A stretch of DNA of 64,000 bases from Sabellastarte sp. h YS-2021 (Eukaryota; Annelida; Polychaeta; Sabellida; Sabellidae), in NCBI GenBank assembly GCA_964017235.1, contig OZ024938.1, positions 9,353,454 to 9,417,453 of the forward strand, written 5' to 3'. Position 1 is the stretch's first letter, and each line of letters starts with the position of its first letter. The position numbers were made by a program, and so were the translations under genes. Below are positions 33,870 through 45,339 of the stretch, piece after piece. A model generated the notes under the pieces. It saw only the letters and a list, made by a program, of their open reading frames with translations, was not told where the DNA came from and ran no database searches.

Positions 33870-34400
33870 CCAGCACCTCCGTACCCTTGATAATTAGTGT
33901 CAACAAGTTCTGGTTTTCACTGATTTCTCAGAACCTATGTAACCCACCAGTATGTATTATATACCATTAGAAAGATCTTTTACAGCCATTATGCTCCCTT
34001 TTGTTGTATAAAAACCCCTGCAGTAATGGCTGAGATATCCCAAGTTAAAACTTTATGTGTTTGTATTTATTTGTGCACATATGTCTCTTTTGCATCTTGT
34101 CTTTAATGTATCTTGATTTTACTCAGAAATCTTTAAAGTGTGACGTCCTATCTCTATGACCCATGGACAGTGATAAATGGAGCAGGATATATTTTATTTG
34201 TATACAACAGCTGCTCCATACCATGGATAACATGTGTCAATCACTTCCGGTTTTTCACTAATATCTCAGAAATTATGTTACGTACATCTATGTATTATGT
34301 ATAATGAGAAAGCTATTTTACAGTGCTTCTCTTCGTGTTGCATAAAAATCAACGCAGAAATGGCTGAGTTATTGTAAGTTTAAGTTGCAAGGTTTTATAT
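33870..34400 (+). repeat. two diverged tandem copies of a ~330-bp unit
   Basis: Copy one (about 33870-34075) and copy two (about 34200-34385) share the order tata-caac/accagc-tccgtacc or ctccatacc, gtgtcaa, ttccggtttttcact-like text, atatctcagaa, gtatta tgtata, gaaagct/gaaagatctttta, gttgtataaaaa, atggctgag. The copies are too diverged to date and have no coding frame. Confidence 0.6.
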
Positions 34401-34783
34401 TCACTGTTGCCGATGTTTAGGAGCTTTTTCACATTCTCTCTTTAAATATAGATTTATTAAATCATAAAACATATGAAATGGTGGATAATAAAAGTAAAAC
34501 ATCCCACATTAGTCATACACAGAAAAAAAATCACTCATGAAGATAAACAATATAATACTTGTGCTATGCACAGTTATATTATAATTGTTATCTTCATTCG
34601 TAATATATATTTCTGTATATGTCATTCGGGACGTTTTCCTATCATAAACCCTAGAGGGGTGAAGATATATGACAGGAAGCATATACAAACTATCTCATTC
34701 TTCAATGTCCACTGGCCACATACCAGGTCATTTTTCAGAGACAAAAGGACGAAGTCGTAGCGCAGAAATCAAATACATAATTA

Positions 34784-35230
34784 GAATTAGAATTTTATTT
34801 ATTATAGTGACATGCAAATACATTTAACAATAATCAAATAAGACAGTAAACAATTTGCCCAGCCCCAATGGACTTATATGTCACTTTTGTAAGTAATACT
34901 CCATAATAGTGGTTGCTATAAGAATTATAAATGGACAATATTTTACAGTCTTGGACATACTAAAAGAACAAAATATACAGATAATAATATCTAATTATTT
35001 GCAAGAGTTTAACAATATACCTAGTAGTAAAGGAAAACATAATATATAACTAAGCATGTGTACATAAAGTGCGACCTAGGCATTAACTCACGTGTCCATC
35101 ATTACAGCGCAATAGGAGATGATAGAATACAATCCAGTACTTTAGCTGGAAGACATATGTGGTACCTTGGCTATTCTCACTAAACAATGCTACAAAAACA
35201 ACCCCAAAGGAATATGATAATCTGTTTTAA
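34784..35230 (-). mobile_element. probable LINE 3' end, reverse orientation
   Basis: Read in reverse, the text ends tgcatgtcactataataaat followed by aaaattctaattctaatta, that is, a short tail after an AATAAA-like signal, as in LINE 3' ends such as 10799. No coding block was identified upstream, so assignment to a clade is not possible. Confidence 0.4.
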
Positions 35231-35325
35231 AGAACCTTCTGACTTTAATTTGAATTAATAAGGTACCATCAACATACACCTCCACTTAAAATGACTGTAA
35301 TCTTTTTTATTTTGTGTATGAACAC

Positions 35326-35326
35326 T

Positions 35327-35353
<27 letters not shown>
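35326..35353. repeat. poly-C tract (~26 bases)
   Basis: An uninterrupted run of C, on the other strand poly-G, with potential to form quadruplex structures. Similar runs occur at 48521-48541 and 54271-54289. The exact length is prone to sequencing error. Confidence 0.9.
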
Positions 35354-35358
<5 letters not shown>

Positions 35359-35499
35359 AAAACCCAAAGATAGGCAATTGGGATTTAAAATTTATTAATC
35401 TTTATAATATAGCAAGCACAATTACAACGATAATTATAAAACTGAGGTAAATGTAAAAGTATGATAGACAAAATAGTTACATAAATGTTACGATAGAGT

Positions 35500-35830
35500 A
35501 TATGCATTCAAACTTCAGCTACATACGTCAAGATAACAATTACCCTACAATCAAGCTTCAAACTATAAATTCAGGCTACTTAGTCTAACTGGGTTGAAGC
35601 TGTAGTTATAATTAGTAAATGTGACGCTTTAATTATAAGCAATAATTCAAGCTTCAACATGATTGCCAGGTATACAATTAACAGACAATTAAACTACAAG
35701 GAAGCTTCAAACTCTAAATTCAAATCACTAAGTCTAGCTCGTTCGAAGTAGTAATTACAATTACCCAGGCTAAAGCCTCATTACAAGCAATGATTCAAAC
35801 TTCAGCACAATTGCCAGATATGCAATTCAT
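35500..35830. repeat. tandem ~155-bp repeats with 'cttcaaact' core
   Basis: Words attcaaacttcagc, aagcttcaaactataaattca, ttataagcaataattcaag, cttcaacatgattgccag recur as aagcttcaaactctaaattc, ttacaagcaatgattcaaac, cttcagcacaattgccag about 155 bases on. Two or slightly more diverged units are present. In reverse the array leads to an aataaattttaaatccc signal near 35375. Confidence 0.6.
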
Positions 35831-37004
35831 GGAGTACTTTATCAACCTTTGACCTCTGCGGCAGGGGGGCTCGAACAAGAAATGAGAGCAATCTGAGGTA
35901 GCAGGTCAAAAAGGTCAAACCCTCAGATGAGAAACACGGGTACAATGTAAAAGATGACCTGACTAAAAGGGGGAGACCCTGAACACGTCCCCCAGTTTTG
36001 AGGGAAAATAAAGGCACAACTTGTACGAGCCCACCTGACCTTGATACGGGGTAAATGTCGAGAGAGCATGACTTTTGGGTAAATAGTAATGAAAAGGGGT
36101 AGAATCTATGATCTGTGACTCCCAAGGGCCAAAGAATATTCACCAAGTTTTTCACCGTTTATTTCAGCTTGGATAGACTTATATCTGAATGTATTGTATT
36201 TGATTGTGTTGGAATCAGAGGTCCTCTGTAACCTAGCGGGTTAGCATTTAATCACAGGTTGTCACCTCTGTGTGAGACATACAGACTGGGTAATATCTTA
36301 AATATTCCCAGTAGCCCCTTGCTATGAATAAATATTGTTTAAAACTAAGTAAAAAGGTGAAGTAATGGCTACTAATATATGTAAATGTGTGTCTCCATTG
36401 GGGCTTTCACTTATCCTACCCCGACTAGAGACAATGAGGTCAGAATGTCTAATCGGGATGATCATAGACCAACATTCCATTTTTCAAGCACAGTTTAAAA
36501 ATTATACCAGTGTGCTCTGCCTGTCCAAACTTGTTAGTTGTAATTGTGTTAAGACTTATCCTATGCATCGTGCGACTTATTTTGTCCATCTTTATCATGA
36601 CACAACACACTCTTCCTGTAAAAAAAACCAGACAAGCCGTAGTTGGTCCATGAAAAAATTAGCCTTGACAAATCTCCTGATAAATCTTTTTTTTTCTCAA
36701 GACTGATCATGACCTGGTATTTGGAATTATCCTCTTGAATAAGGGTGTTAGTGATTCAGGTTATGTATTCAGACATAGGATTTATTTCCTCAGTCCTAAT
36801 GCCTAATTCACATCTTTTCTGTGGGGTCATTTCCGTACTTATTTGATTTCATGATACTCCTTTTAATGCTCCTGAAAATATACTTCCTATTTCATGATTC
36901 TCCTTCTAATGCACTTGAAAAGAGACCACTTATTTCATGATTCTCCTTCTAATTCACCTGAATAGAGACCTCATATTGGGCTAGTGCATGTTGAAGAGAC
37001 AGCT
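35831..37004. other. intergenic with one SINE-B head, otherwise unassigned
   Basis: At 36216-36290 (plus) lies a family-B SINE head (aggtcctctgtaacctagcg, then ggttagc), cut short. A minus-strand frame of 117 codons at 36155-35802 and a plus-strand frame of 113 codons at 36365-36706 are both unrecognised and show no codon or splice signals I can rely on. From 36840 to 36970 phrases like atttcatgattctccttcta repeat three times about 55 bases apart, a short minisatellite. Confidence 0.4.
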
Positions 37005-37017
37005 TCATCCTCTTCAC

Positions 37018-37252
37018 GGGGGCCACGGTGGCAGAGTGGTAACACTCTCGCCTCCCACCTCTGAGGCCGGGGTTCGGTTCCCGGCACGGCCTCAAGTGGG
37101 AAAGCTGGTAGTTGCTTGCCGTTGGTCGGCAGTTTACAGTACAGAACCCTGACAAACTCTATGTACTGGTTTCCTCTGCCCTTCCAACTACCCATCGTGA
37201 TATGACCTGTACAGTGTTGAAAGCGACGTAAAACCCCAAATAAATAAATAAA
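37018..37252 (+). repeat. tRNA-derived SINE, family A, best-preserved copy with target duplication
   Basis: Length is 235 bases. The tRNA-like head has box A TGGCAGAGTGG and box B GGTTCGGTTCC. The central part runs gggaaagctggtagttgctt, actggtttcctctgccc, gtgatatgacctgtacagtg; the 3' motif is gcgacgtaaaaccccaaata plus (AAAT)3. A perfect 13-base duplication TCATCCTCTTCAC flanks it (37005-37017 and 37253-37265). Its good state and clean flanks suggest a recent insertion. Confidence 0.92.
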
Positions 37253-37420
37253 TCATCCTCTTCACCCCTCAAGCTTGTACATTTTATTACAGTTTGTGGG
37301 AGGTCAGGACAAGGTTTCTTAAATATTTCAAAAAAGGTGTGCCAAATGCAAATCACTTTCTGAGTTGACCCTGATGTTAATCCCACTAAATCGCAACAAG
37401 TATATCCTACCACAATACAA

Positions 37421-37566
37421 GGGGGCCATGGTGGCGCGGAGGTAATACACTCACCTCCTACCTCTGAGGTCTGTGGTTCAAATCCGGGACCTTATTTGGG
37501 AAAGTTAGTAGTTGCTTACTGATTGCCGCCCGTTTACAGTATAGAACCTTGACCAACTGTATGTAC
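37421..37566 (+). repeat. tRNA-derived SINE, family A, 3'-truncated
   Basis: The head is ggggccatggtggcgcggag, with box-B-like ggttcaaatcc. The copy stops after ccttgaccaactgtatgtac, before the gtttcctctgccc part, and has no tail. It lies only about 170 bases after the full copy at 37018 but is more diverged from it than the 54409 copy is, so it is not a local duplicate. Confidence 0.8.
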
Positions 37567-39039
37567 GGACCCCCCAGCACAGAAAAGGTGTGACCTAAGT
37601 ATAAGGAATTATCTTCTGGAACCATAACAATCTGGTGTGAATTATTAGGTTTATTTTCCCACTTGTAAGGCAACGCGTGCCCCATTGAAATTTAACATTT
37701 GATACTCATTTTATGTCACGGAATCACTAATCTCAAGCCCAAAACCATGTAAGTGGAACAGAACCGTATGTAATATATTTATGTCTTAACGATATTTTGT
37801 ACACTAAGAAAGCGAGAATAATCTTTTGCTTGCTTTTAGAAAAGCAAACGGAAAACAAAGTTAAATCTTAACTCATGTTTTTGTCATCCATTAAATTTTT
37901 TTGAATTTGCTTCTTGAAATTTAACTCCATACAACACCAGATGACAGTGTCAGTGATTAATGACATCTTGGATCAGTTTACTCACTTTACAGCAAGGATG
38001 AGTCGGTAGCAGCAGTATCACAAATTAATAGAGTTTGTTTTATTGAAATACTGTAACCTTATATTCTAACCATTTAAATTGTCAACACGTTAAATATAGT
38101 GCGGAAACTTGACATATTACAGAAGCAATAACAAAATTAAAGAAACTCTTGCCATATATTATCCTCCTTATTCTGCGGGGCATAACTCAAAACTTTACAT
38201 TGGATCATAATTATATTTTCACCCAAGATGAGGTCTATCTGTGGTTCAGTTGTATTCATAGCTGATCAGGATCCAGACTGTCAATCCAGAATTGTTTTTG
38301 TGACTTTTTTGGCAGTATCTGCAATTAAAAATAAAAAAACTATTCAACAATTTACAAAAGTTGTTATCTATCCATGACTTGGTCTTCGTCCAAGTTGATC
38401 GGAATCTAAATAAAAAAAATATATCAAGAATTCTTTGGCCTTATTCTGTCAGCACTTCTCGCAGGCAAAGGTTTTGGCATTATCAGGCATTGTATGTCAC
38501 AAACATTTTGTACATTTTGCAGCTTTAACAGAGATTTTTGAAGAGCATATCCAGTCTTTAATATACTCCATTACCTGTTAGATGGGCTAACTGATAAATT
38601 TAATATAAAAAATCAACTCTCTTCTGGTATTCTGAAATCTGAGCAGTTTTGCATTGCCAGGATGATATTATTAAAATATCTCCACAACCCATTTCTGGAT
38701 TTCAATCACCATTCTAACATGTAATTCCATGTTCATACATCGCTTGTAAGTGGTAACTCATGTCCAATGTAATACTGACCCTGTTAATCTGGCAGATGAA
38801 ACTAGGGGTCTAAATTCCATAATAATATATTGTAGATGAACTTATCCAAGTTTTAAGTGACACTAGTCTGGCTTCAGATTGCTTGAGAAAGTATGTTCCA
38901 TTCTGTCAGAGCAGTTACAACTGTGCATCCCCACGAAGAAATAATATATTTTTTAAGTGTGAGATCTAGCGAGGCTCACGTCAAGAGATTACTGTTTTTC
39001 CATTTTTCTACCATTTTTTTTTTTTTTTTTTTTTTTGTC
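37567..39039. other. intergenic with weak repeat traces
   Basis: From 38180 to 38480 the phrases ataactcaaaactttacattg, gatcaggatccagactg, and gacttggtcttcgtccaa resemble the noncoding repeat seen at 44230-44540 and 48420-48620. The rest is unassigned. A T-run lies at about 39011-39036. Confidence 0.4.
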
Positions 39040-39200
39040 TCCGGACTTTCATGAATTGTGACATTGTGTGATGACTACCTGTCTCATCACTGAAGTTAAG
39101 GAACAATGGGCTTGGTTAGTACTTGGATGGGTGACTGCCTCAGTGCACTACTCATGTCTCTGATGGCTTTGCAGTTCGTGCTAGCAGATCAAAACCCCCT
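39038..39200 (+). repeat. 5S rRNA-derived SINE-like repeat, copy 1
   Basis: The block tcatcactgaagttaaggaa, then gggcttggttagtacttgga and tgggtgactgcct, corresponds to the conserved 3' half of 5S rRNA, including the box A, intermediate element and box C region of its internal promoter. It is preceded by actttcatgaattgtgacat and followed by gtgcactactcatgtctctg, neither of which is 5S. The same flanking words occur in copy 2 on the other strand, so this is a dispersed family, not a 5S gene. The 5' third of 5S is replaced. Confidence 0.75.
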
Positions 39201-40072
39201 TTTCGCCTTGCTTTAATTTAAAAGGTGAGAAATCCCCTGGACATGGAGCATCAGCAGTATTGCATCAAAGATGCACATTACATAGAAATAAATTCAAAGA
39301 TGTGAAGAAAATAAATTGCTCTCAATAGCAGAAAAAATCAAAACAATCATATTTCTAGCAAAGAGATACCCAAACCAATTTATCTGTTGCTTTGATGCTA
39401 TTTTTTTTTTCTTGCACAGGTAAAGCTGATTGCATACCTAATTGTCACCTTTCCCAAAATGGGGGGTGGAGCAAGTGTTATGTAATTAGATCTGTTTGTT
39501 TGTCTGTCTGTTTATCCATTTCACATAACTAAAAAAACTATATATTTTTAACAGTGTGACTGTGTTATCAGATGATAGTATATTTATTTAAATGGCTTTT
39601 TATTTGAATGGCTGGAGATTTTTAGTTATTGTTAACATTTGAAGATTTTATTTTAAACAGAAAAATACGGAAGCTGCAAGAAGAACAGAAAGGATCTTTC
39701 TTTGGTGAGAACTGTTATAAAACATTAGTTTGGGAAAGCTGTGTGGAGTTATGAGATATGTTATAAGTGTATAATTTAAATGATTGAATACTGGGTTTGT
39801 ATATGTTTCTGAAATGCTGTAGATAAATAGTCTTGTAATTTAATCTGATATATTCTACTTATTTGATATGTACTACTTATTTGATATATTCTACTTATTT
39901 TGTATTAGATTACATGTTACTGGTGTACTTAGATATTTCTAATTGAAAGGTAATTTAATATTCAGGTCATTTGTTGAGAGAGCCTGTAGTTGACTGTAGT
40001 TTTAAGTAGTTTTATTTCATTTTAATTTGGTTGTGCTTATTGCTTGTAATTCTGATCATTTCATTTAATATG
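39201..40072. other. intergenic with a short 18-bp tandem repeat
   Basis: Three 18-base units tgatatattctacttatt lie at 39846-39899. A repeat copy (gtttgtttgtctgtctgttt) is near 39492-39515. Otherwise nothing is recognised. Confidence 0.4.
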
Positions 40073-41130
40073 GTGTGAACAAGTTGGGATTTTGTACAAG
40101 TTAAAACTTGTACAAAATCTTTTTTATTTTACAAGGTATAACTTGTACAGCCTTTTTCTTCATTGATGTTTAGTAATATATTTTTGCTTTGAACTTTTCA
40201 AATTAGAGTAGGCTTTGATATAGGTATTCCATTTAAGAAAATGGGTTTTTGTAGATATTGTAGTAATGTGACAAATTCCGTATCAAATTATGCAGAAAGA
40301 TTCAACTAGATAGATCAATTTCCTATTGTACTGATTATATGGTTTTTAATATACATTTGTTTTGAACTTTTCAAATTACAGTAGGCTTTAATATGGGTAT
40401 TACAATGAACCTAACAAAAGAATATTCCAAAGTCATCAACTGAACAACATTTTCAATATTAAGTTTAACTGATGATGTGTTTCAATTGTTTACCATAGTG
40501 TATCATAAGCAGAATATTAACACGAAAAGGTAAGCCTTTTGTCATTGCCATAAGCCATTGTCAGTCAATTACAGTCATGTTTAAAATTAACACTCACTAT
40601 TTAACACCTATCTTAACCAACAAAGGGTTTCTTAAGTCTTTCAGGTGCAACCTGTATAAATCCCCACTGTTTAGTTTATGTTAGTCGCAAGATGGTTTTT
40701 TAGTCTTTTACACCTGTATTAATCCCCCAAAATAGGAGTCCAAAACTAAAAAAAACTTACTTGTACAACTCCAAAAGTACTAAAAAGTTTATTTGCGTAA
40801 CTTGTACAACTCAGTTTTTGTGCTTCTAAAAAGTTTCACTTTTACAACTCAGTTACAACTTACATGTTCAAGTTAAGCTTTTTAGAAGCACAAACACTTA
40901 GTTCTACAGCCCCAAAACTATTAAAAAGTGTTTTTGCCTAACTGAGTTGTACAAGTTAACCTTTTTAAGAGCCCAAAATCTGTACAAGTTAGACCTTGTA
41001 CAAAATTTGAAAAAGATTTTGTACAAGTTATAACTTGTATAACTCAGCCGTACAAGTTATAACTTTTTTATAACATTGTGTCAAGATTTTGTACTAGTTA
41101 TAACTTGTACAAAATCCCAACTTGTACACG
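40073..41130. mobile_element. foldback-type element with 'acaagttataacttgtac' palindromes
   Basis: The left end gtgtgaacaagttgggattt and the right end in reverse gtgtacaagttgggattttg match for over 30 bases, and both continue into palindromic words (tacaagttaaaacttgtac, tacaagttataacttgta). The right side (40770-41125) contains many such words. About 1.06 kb long with no coding frame. The architecture (long ends made of short palindromes with CAAGTT/AACTTG arms) resembles the 18134-21955 element. No target duplication was identified. Confidence 0.7.
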
Positions 41131-41499
41131 AAAAATATAAAAATATTAATATAGTTTATATAATTAAAATGCGATAAACTATTAGCTATGCTGAACACTT
41201 AAAATAGTACTTGTATTATAAACTAACTTTTTTATTATGTTCTGTAACGTTTATGTGTATTGAGCATTGCTGTGGTTATAATTGTATTTTATCAACTGCT
41301 GATATTGATTGCTCGCTGAATTGTTCACATTATGCCACTACGCGTAGAAAAGAACAAAGCTTTTAGTTGAGCTTGAGCCTCATTTCACTGACAACATGTC
41401 ATGCAAGTTAGTTTATGCAAATTCTAGTCAATCGCTATATTGGCATAAATATAATGGATTATCTGTTGTACCCTTATAGTTTATGTGACAACTTCGGAA

Positions 41500-41725
41500 A
41501 TAGTTTTGCCTTCTAGAGTCTAAGATTTGGAATGAATGCAATACAACCTCTTTTGCCACTGTTAGGAAAAAGCTTAAACTTACTTCTTTGCAAAATCCGA
41601 TCCCCTGTAGTCGACCTGCCACCACTGTGTATTCTCGGGTCTGATTTAGCTATATCAATGGACCCACGACTGCTCAAACTTCTTAGTCCATCAATTGATA
41701 GACACATTAGATTAGATCAAATAAG
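41500..41725 (+). mobile_element. 3' end of a Jockey-like LINE with (ATTAG)n tail
   Basis: The frame WNECNTTSFATVRKKLKLTS (near 41527-41585) matches the C-terminus of this LINE family (S-F-RKKLK). It is followed by a short 3' UTR (cagtccatcaattgatag type) and tail acattagattagat. It is strongly 5'-truncated. Confidence 0.65.
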
Positions 41726-43139
41726 ATGTTATAATCAGTAGTTGTTTTGATCTATTTGTGGCATACCTACAACACCAAACAATGTTAATTCAGGAACATT
41801 CAAAACACCACAGTTTGTGACAGAGATGGTTTCCTTTTGAGCAAGATCTTGATGACGGAGATTGAGGAAAGACTAATTAATAGCATTAGCTTGTAAGGTT
41901 CTTAGATAATATTATGTTGACTACATAAACTAAAACAAATATTGTTTAAAACGTAAGCTCAACAAAAGCCATTACAGATATTAAAACTGAAGCAATTAAG
42001 TTTAATATATACTGAATAAACTGTTAATAAAATAAGATAACTTTCTGAATGACATGAACGAAAAAAAGTATATTTGAATGAGGATAATATTAGACGAGTG
42101 TGTGTAGCACGAGTATTATGTTGTTTCTCTTTATGAGTAATATATATTTATAATATGTCTAATGAGTGATATTTAATTTTATTGACCACCATTTCGTATG
42201 AATAGTAAGTAAAATAAGTTCATATGTAAAAAAAAGAATGTCAAATATTCTTTTATATACGTAGGGGCACCAGTGAATAAAAGAAATTCAATTTCTAACT
42301 TGAGATTTCTCCATTATTTCTGCACTGATTTTAATGCAATAAAACCAGCAAACCAGCAGAAGTTAAAAACAAAACAACACCTTTCTCATGAGGTGTACAG
42401 AACGTTCACAGGTAGCCTTGCTTGAGGCTCAAATCTGCATGATATCTTTACAAACATGCACACAGATATTTGGTATTCATAAAGCACTCATACATGTTAT
42501 GAGATAGAAGCTTATCAGACAGAGATTTTCTCTTAACTGTATGCTGCTTTAAAAGTCAGTACACATATGAGTACATTAGAGAAACTGAAACCCCATTATC
42601 TAAACTGAAAACTTTCCCTAACTGCAAAGAAACTTGAGCCTTCAGCAAGGCTAGTTCACAGGTTACATCGCTTCCGAAATACAAACAGAACTATGCACTT
42701 GTTGACGAAGTTTTAAGGCTAATTATGCATAATAAGTGAGGTCGGTGAACACAGAAAAAATTCATCACGGTCTGTGTCTCTCTATATAGGCTATGCACCA
42801 TGTGCTCCTGGTTAATAATAAAAAAAAATCTTCCAGAGAGGGAGAGAGGAAAGGCAACTGCCCAATGGAAAATAGATGTATTATCTAATAGAAAGTTTTC
42901 ATGTTGACATGTCAGTCAGGTTACAACCCTGGGGCAATGTGATAATGGGACATTAAGCCCACATTCCATATTCCCGATCAACCATAAACCCTATACAATT
43001 TAAAATTTGGGGTGTTATGAGTGGAACTGTCAAATAGAGCAGTAAAGATCTAGGATCAACTGAAAAAAATACATGATTTGTCTATACCAAAAAGATTGGT
43101 CATGTGACCAACAAGGTCTTAATGTCTTTCAATCTACAG
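41726..43139. other. intergenic, no clear feature
   Basis: No protein, RNA or repeat edge is recognised in this 1.4 kb. Only short AT-rich runs and an oligo-purine stretch (agagagggagagaggaaag) near 42834-42853. Confidence 0.3.
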
Positions 43140-43405
43140 GCCCAAGCTGCAAAGCAATCACTAGGGCACTACCACAAGAGCTTTGAAGCTATCAGAGAGA
43201 CGAGTAGTGCACTAGAATTTTTGAAAGTCTGTTGACAAAAACAAATTCCGAGTCAGACCCACCTCATACCTGGCCTAGAACTCAGGCAGTCACCCATCCA
43301 AGTGCTAACATAACCCTTTCATGCTTAACTTCAGTGACGGGACGGGTATTCATCACACTATGCCACGATTTATGAAAGTCCAGTGACATATAAAATGAAA
43401 GAAAA
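43140..43405 (-). repeat. 5S rRNA-derived SINE-like repeat, copy 2 (longest)
   Basis: On the minus strand, gacatagtgtgatgaatacc-type text (tttcataaatcgtggcatag, gtgtgatgaatacccgtc) precedes cgtcactgaagttaagcatg and gttagcacttggatgggtga, the conserved 5S 3' half. It is followed by ctaggccaggtatgaggtgg and a unique body with gtgcactactcgtctctctg. The body shares words with copy 1 and copy 3, which fixes the family as more than a stray 5S pseudogene. Confidence 0.75.
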
Positions 43406-44220
43406 AGAGATCTCTATAAGCGTGAACCTTACAACAGCTAACACTCAAACACATAGGTCTTATGACCTATTCCTGACTGTCATGATTCATAAAGCTCACT
43501 TGTAGCAACAAGTCCCAACCACTCTTGGGAAGAGGGAAAAATGAAATATCCGTGGACTCATATTTTCGGACAAATTTTCTTATGCAACAGAATAACTAGG
43601 CTTTATTTTTACTGGGCAATTAGTAGTACATGAAAAGAGTGAACACTATAGATTTTAGAACCTTTTAGATAGGTGTCGTCATCCAAAGATAGGTTACAAT
43701 GCAGTAACAGCAAGATCTGTCAGATACAGTCTGAATAGACTTGATCATCTACAAGGTTTTAAAATATGATTGAAAAATGGAATGCATATTTACAGTCCTT
43801 ACAGCTTCAAGTGCATTGAAAGGTTACACAATCAACAACGTGATGCTCCCGAGAGTGTTATCTGGATGGTCGCAGGTGGCAAACTTAGTGACAATGGAAC
43901 TGGGGTATATATGAGCAGATTATCTAAACCCATGGAGCAGACCTGCTATACAGAAATTATCAGTGAATGAGAGGAAAATTTCATATATTTATATATGAAA
44001 ATATATAATAAAAATAATAATAAAATATACAAATATATTTACAACACAGGTAAATGACATTTGAGCATTAATGGTAGATTCACACTTCTCCTGATGAGTG
44101 ACTGCGATAATAGATCATCACTGCTTAAATCGGACACACTAAATAAAGTAGGAAAGTGGGCCATAGTGGATGAACCGGTCCATACTTTTTTCTCTCTAAC
44201 TACCCAATGGTACAACAATT
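43406..44220. other. intergenic, no clear feature
   Basis: Two short plus-strand frames (66 and 76 codons) at 43770 and 44061 are unrecognised. A poly-AT tract with (aaaataata)n lies near 43990-44035. Confidence 0.3.
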
Positions 44221-44224
44221 GTGT

Positions 44225-44545
44225 CTGGGGTTTCTCTGTGGCTGCCTATTTGCATAACTCAAAAACAATGTATCAGATCAGGGTCATATAGTCACTCCAT
44301 GTAAGGTCTACCTATATCTTGGTCTTCCTCAAAGATGATCTGGATGGAGTCTCCAGGAAGTTTTATCAATTGTTTTCGACAATACCTGATCCATAACTCA
44401 AAACAGTAATTATCGCATTGGGGTCTTATTTTTTACACAAGGTGGTACCCACCCCTAGCCCAGTCCTCATCAAATATCATCCATATCTGTGTTGAGACTT
44501 CAGAATTTGTTTCAGGATCTGGGTCCGAATCCACAGCAGAGAGGT
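44225..44545. repeat. dispersed noncoding repeat ('aactcaaaaac...gatcatatt')
   Basis: Phrases cataactcaaaaacaatgta, cagatcagggtcatat, cttggtcttcctcaaagatga and tctggatggagtc occur twice within the segment and again at 48470-48610 (ataactcaaaaactgtgcat, ctcagtcctccttaaagatg, gtctggacc). It is an old repeat without coding capacity. Confidence 0.5.
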
Positions 44546-44569
44546 TGTGTTCCCTTAATCACTGTTTGT

Positions 44570-44735
44570 GCACTAAAATTTATGCAATTCTAGCATCAAA
44601 ACAAATTCCATATCTGGCTTAGAACTCGGAGTACTAAGGTAGCCCATTGCTACTTTACTTTATTGATGAGATGGGCACTCATCATGCTATGCCACAAGTC
44701 ATGAAAGTCTGGTGAAACATACAGTGAGCTCTTGA
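44570..44735 (-). repeat. 5S rRNA-derived repeat, copy 3 (diverged)
   Basis: In reverse: tttcatgacttgtggcatag, catgatgagtgcccatctca and tcaataaagtaaagtagcaa, then ctccgagttctaagccagat. The order matches copy 2, but the 5S promoter block is degraded beyond function. It lies about 1.3 kb from copy 2 in the same orientation, so a local duplication is possible. Confidence 0.55.
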
Positions 44736-45119
44736 AGAGGGAGCCTGGCCTACTTAATAAATTCAACATTTAATAAACTTACCTCCTATTACCTTCATCC
44801 TTGGTTAGTATACAGCTCAGGGCTTCACGTAGTAGGGTATACACTGGGAACATGTGTGTCAGTATGTAAAATACCAACTTTGGCCATGAAGCCATGTTTT
44901 AGGCATGATTTGGTTAATTCTCATTATACACCAATTTTTTTCCTGCATAGAAACATCTGTGGGAAATCACAGCACATTTTCACTCAAGGAAATGACTTCT
45001 TGTATATAAAAGGAAAACATTGAAAATGGCATCTTTGTCCCTGCCGTAACTAGGCACAAACAACCTGGGCACACACAAAATATTTTATTATTTTGAGTGT
45101 GGTTACTTGTATTTCTTTT

Positions 45120-45300
45120 CATTACCTCTGCCAAGGAGGAATTAAACTGTCTGTCTGTGTATGTCTGTTTGTTGTTTGTTCTCAGGATTATGCAAATATT
45201 ACTGCTCAAATCTTCATGGAAATAAGTAACCGTACAGTGTTCTAGGATAAAATGTAAGCCGAAAATTGGTTTAACACAAAATACCATGTTGCAGATAAAT
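45120..45300 (-). repeat. 'cctccttggcggaggt' repeat, reversed, partial
   Basis: It starts cattacctctgccaaggagg, then tctgtctgtgtatgtctgtt and gattatgcaaatattactgc, followed by aatcttcatggaaataagt. The last words align with both halves of the copy split by the PLE at 31969-32944. Confidence 0.6.
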
Positions 45301-45339
45301 ATGAGACTTAAATGGAAAAACTCAGATTTGAGATTGGCC

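Noticed and set aside
35802..36155. 117-codon protein on the minus strand
   Set aside because: No recognisable domain, and it lies next to tandem repeats; treated as chance.
36365..36706. 113-codon protein on the plus strand
   Set aside because: No known motif, and codon use looks like AT-rich noncoding text.
37018..37095. tRNA gene
   Set aside because: The box A and B motifs belong to the head of a 235-bp SINE with a tail and target duplication; I could not draw a convincing full cloverleaf, and many similar copies exist.
39050..39150. functional 5S rRNA gene
   Set aside because: Only the 3' half matches 5S, the 5' third is replaced by family-specific text, and the same flanks recur in other copies.
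44090..44115. second hammerhead core (ctgatgag near 44092)
   Set aside because: No matching GAAA segment or stem II partner follows within a suitable distance; the same holds for ctgatga words near 40470 and 62808.
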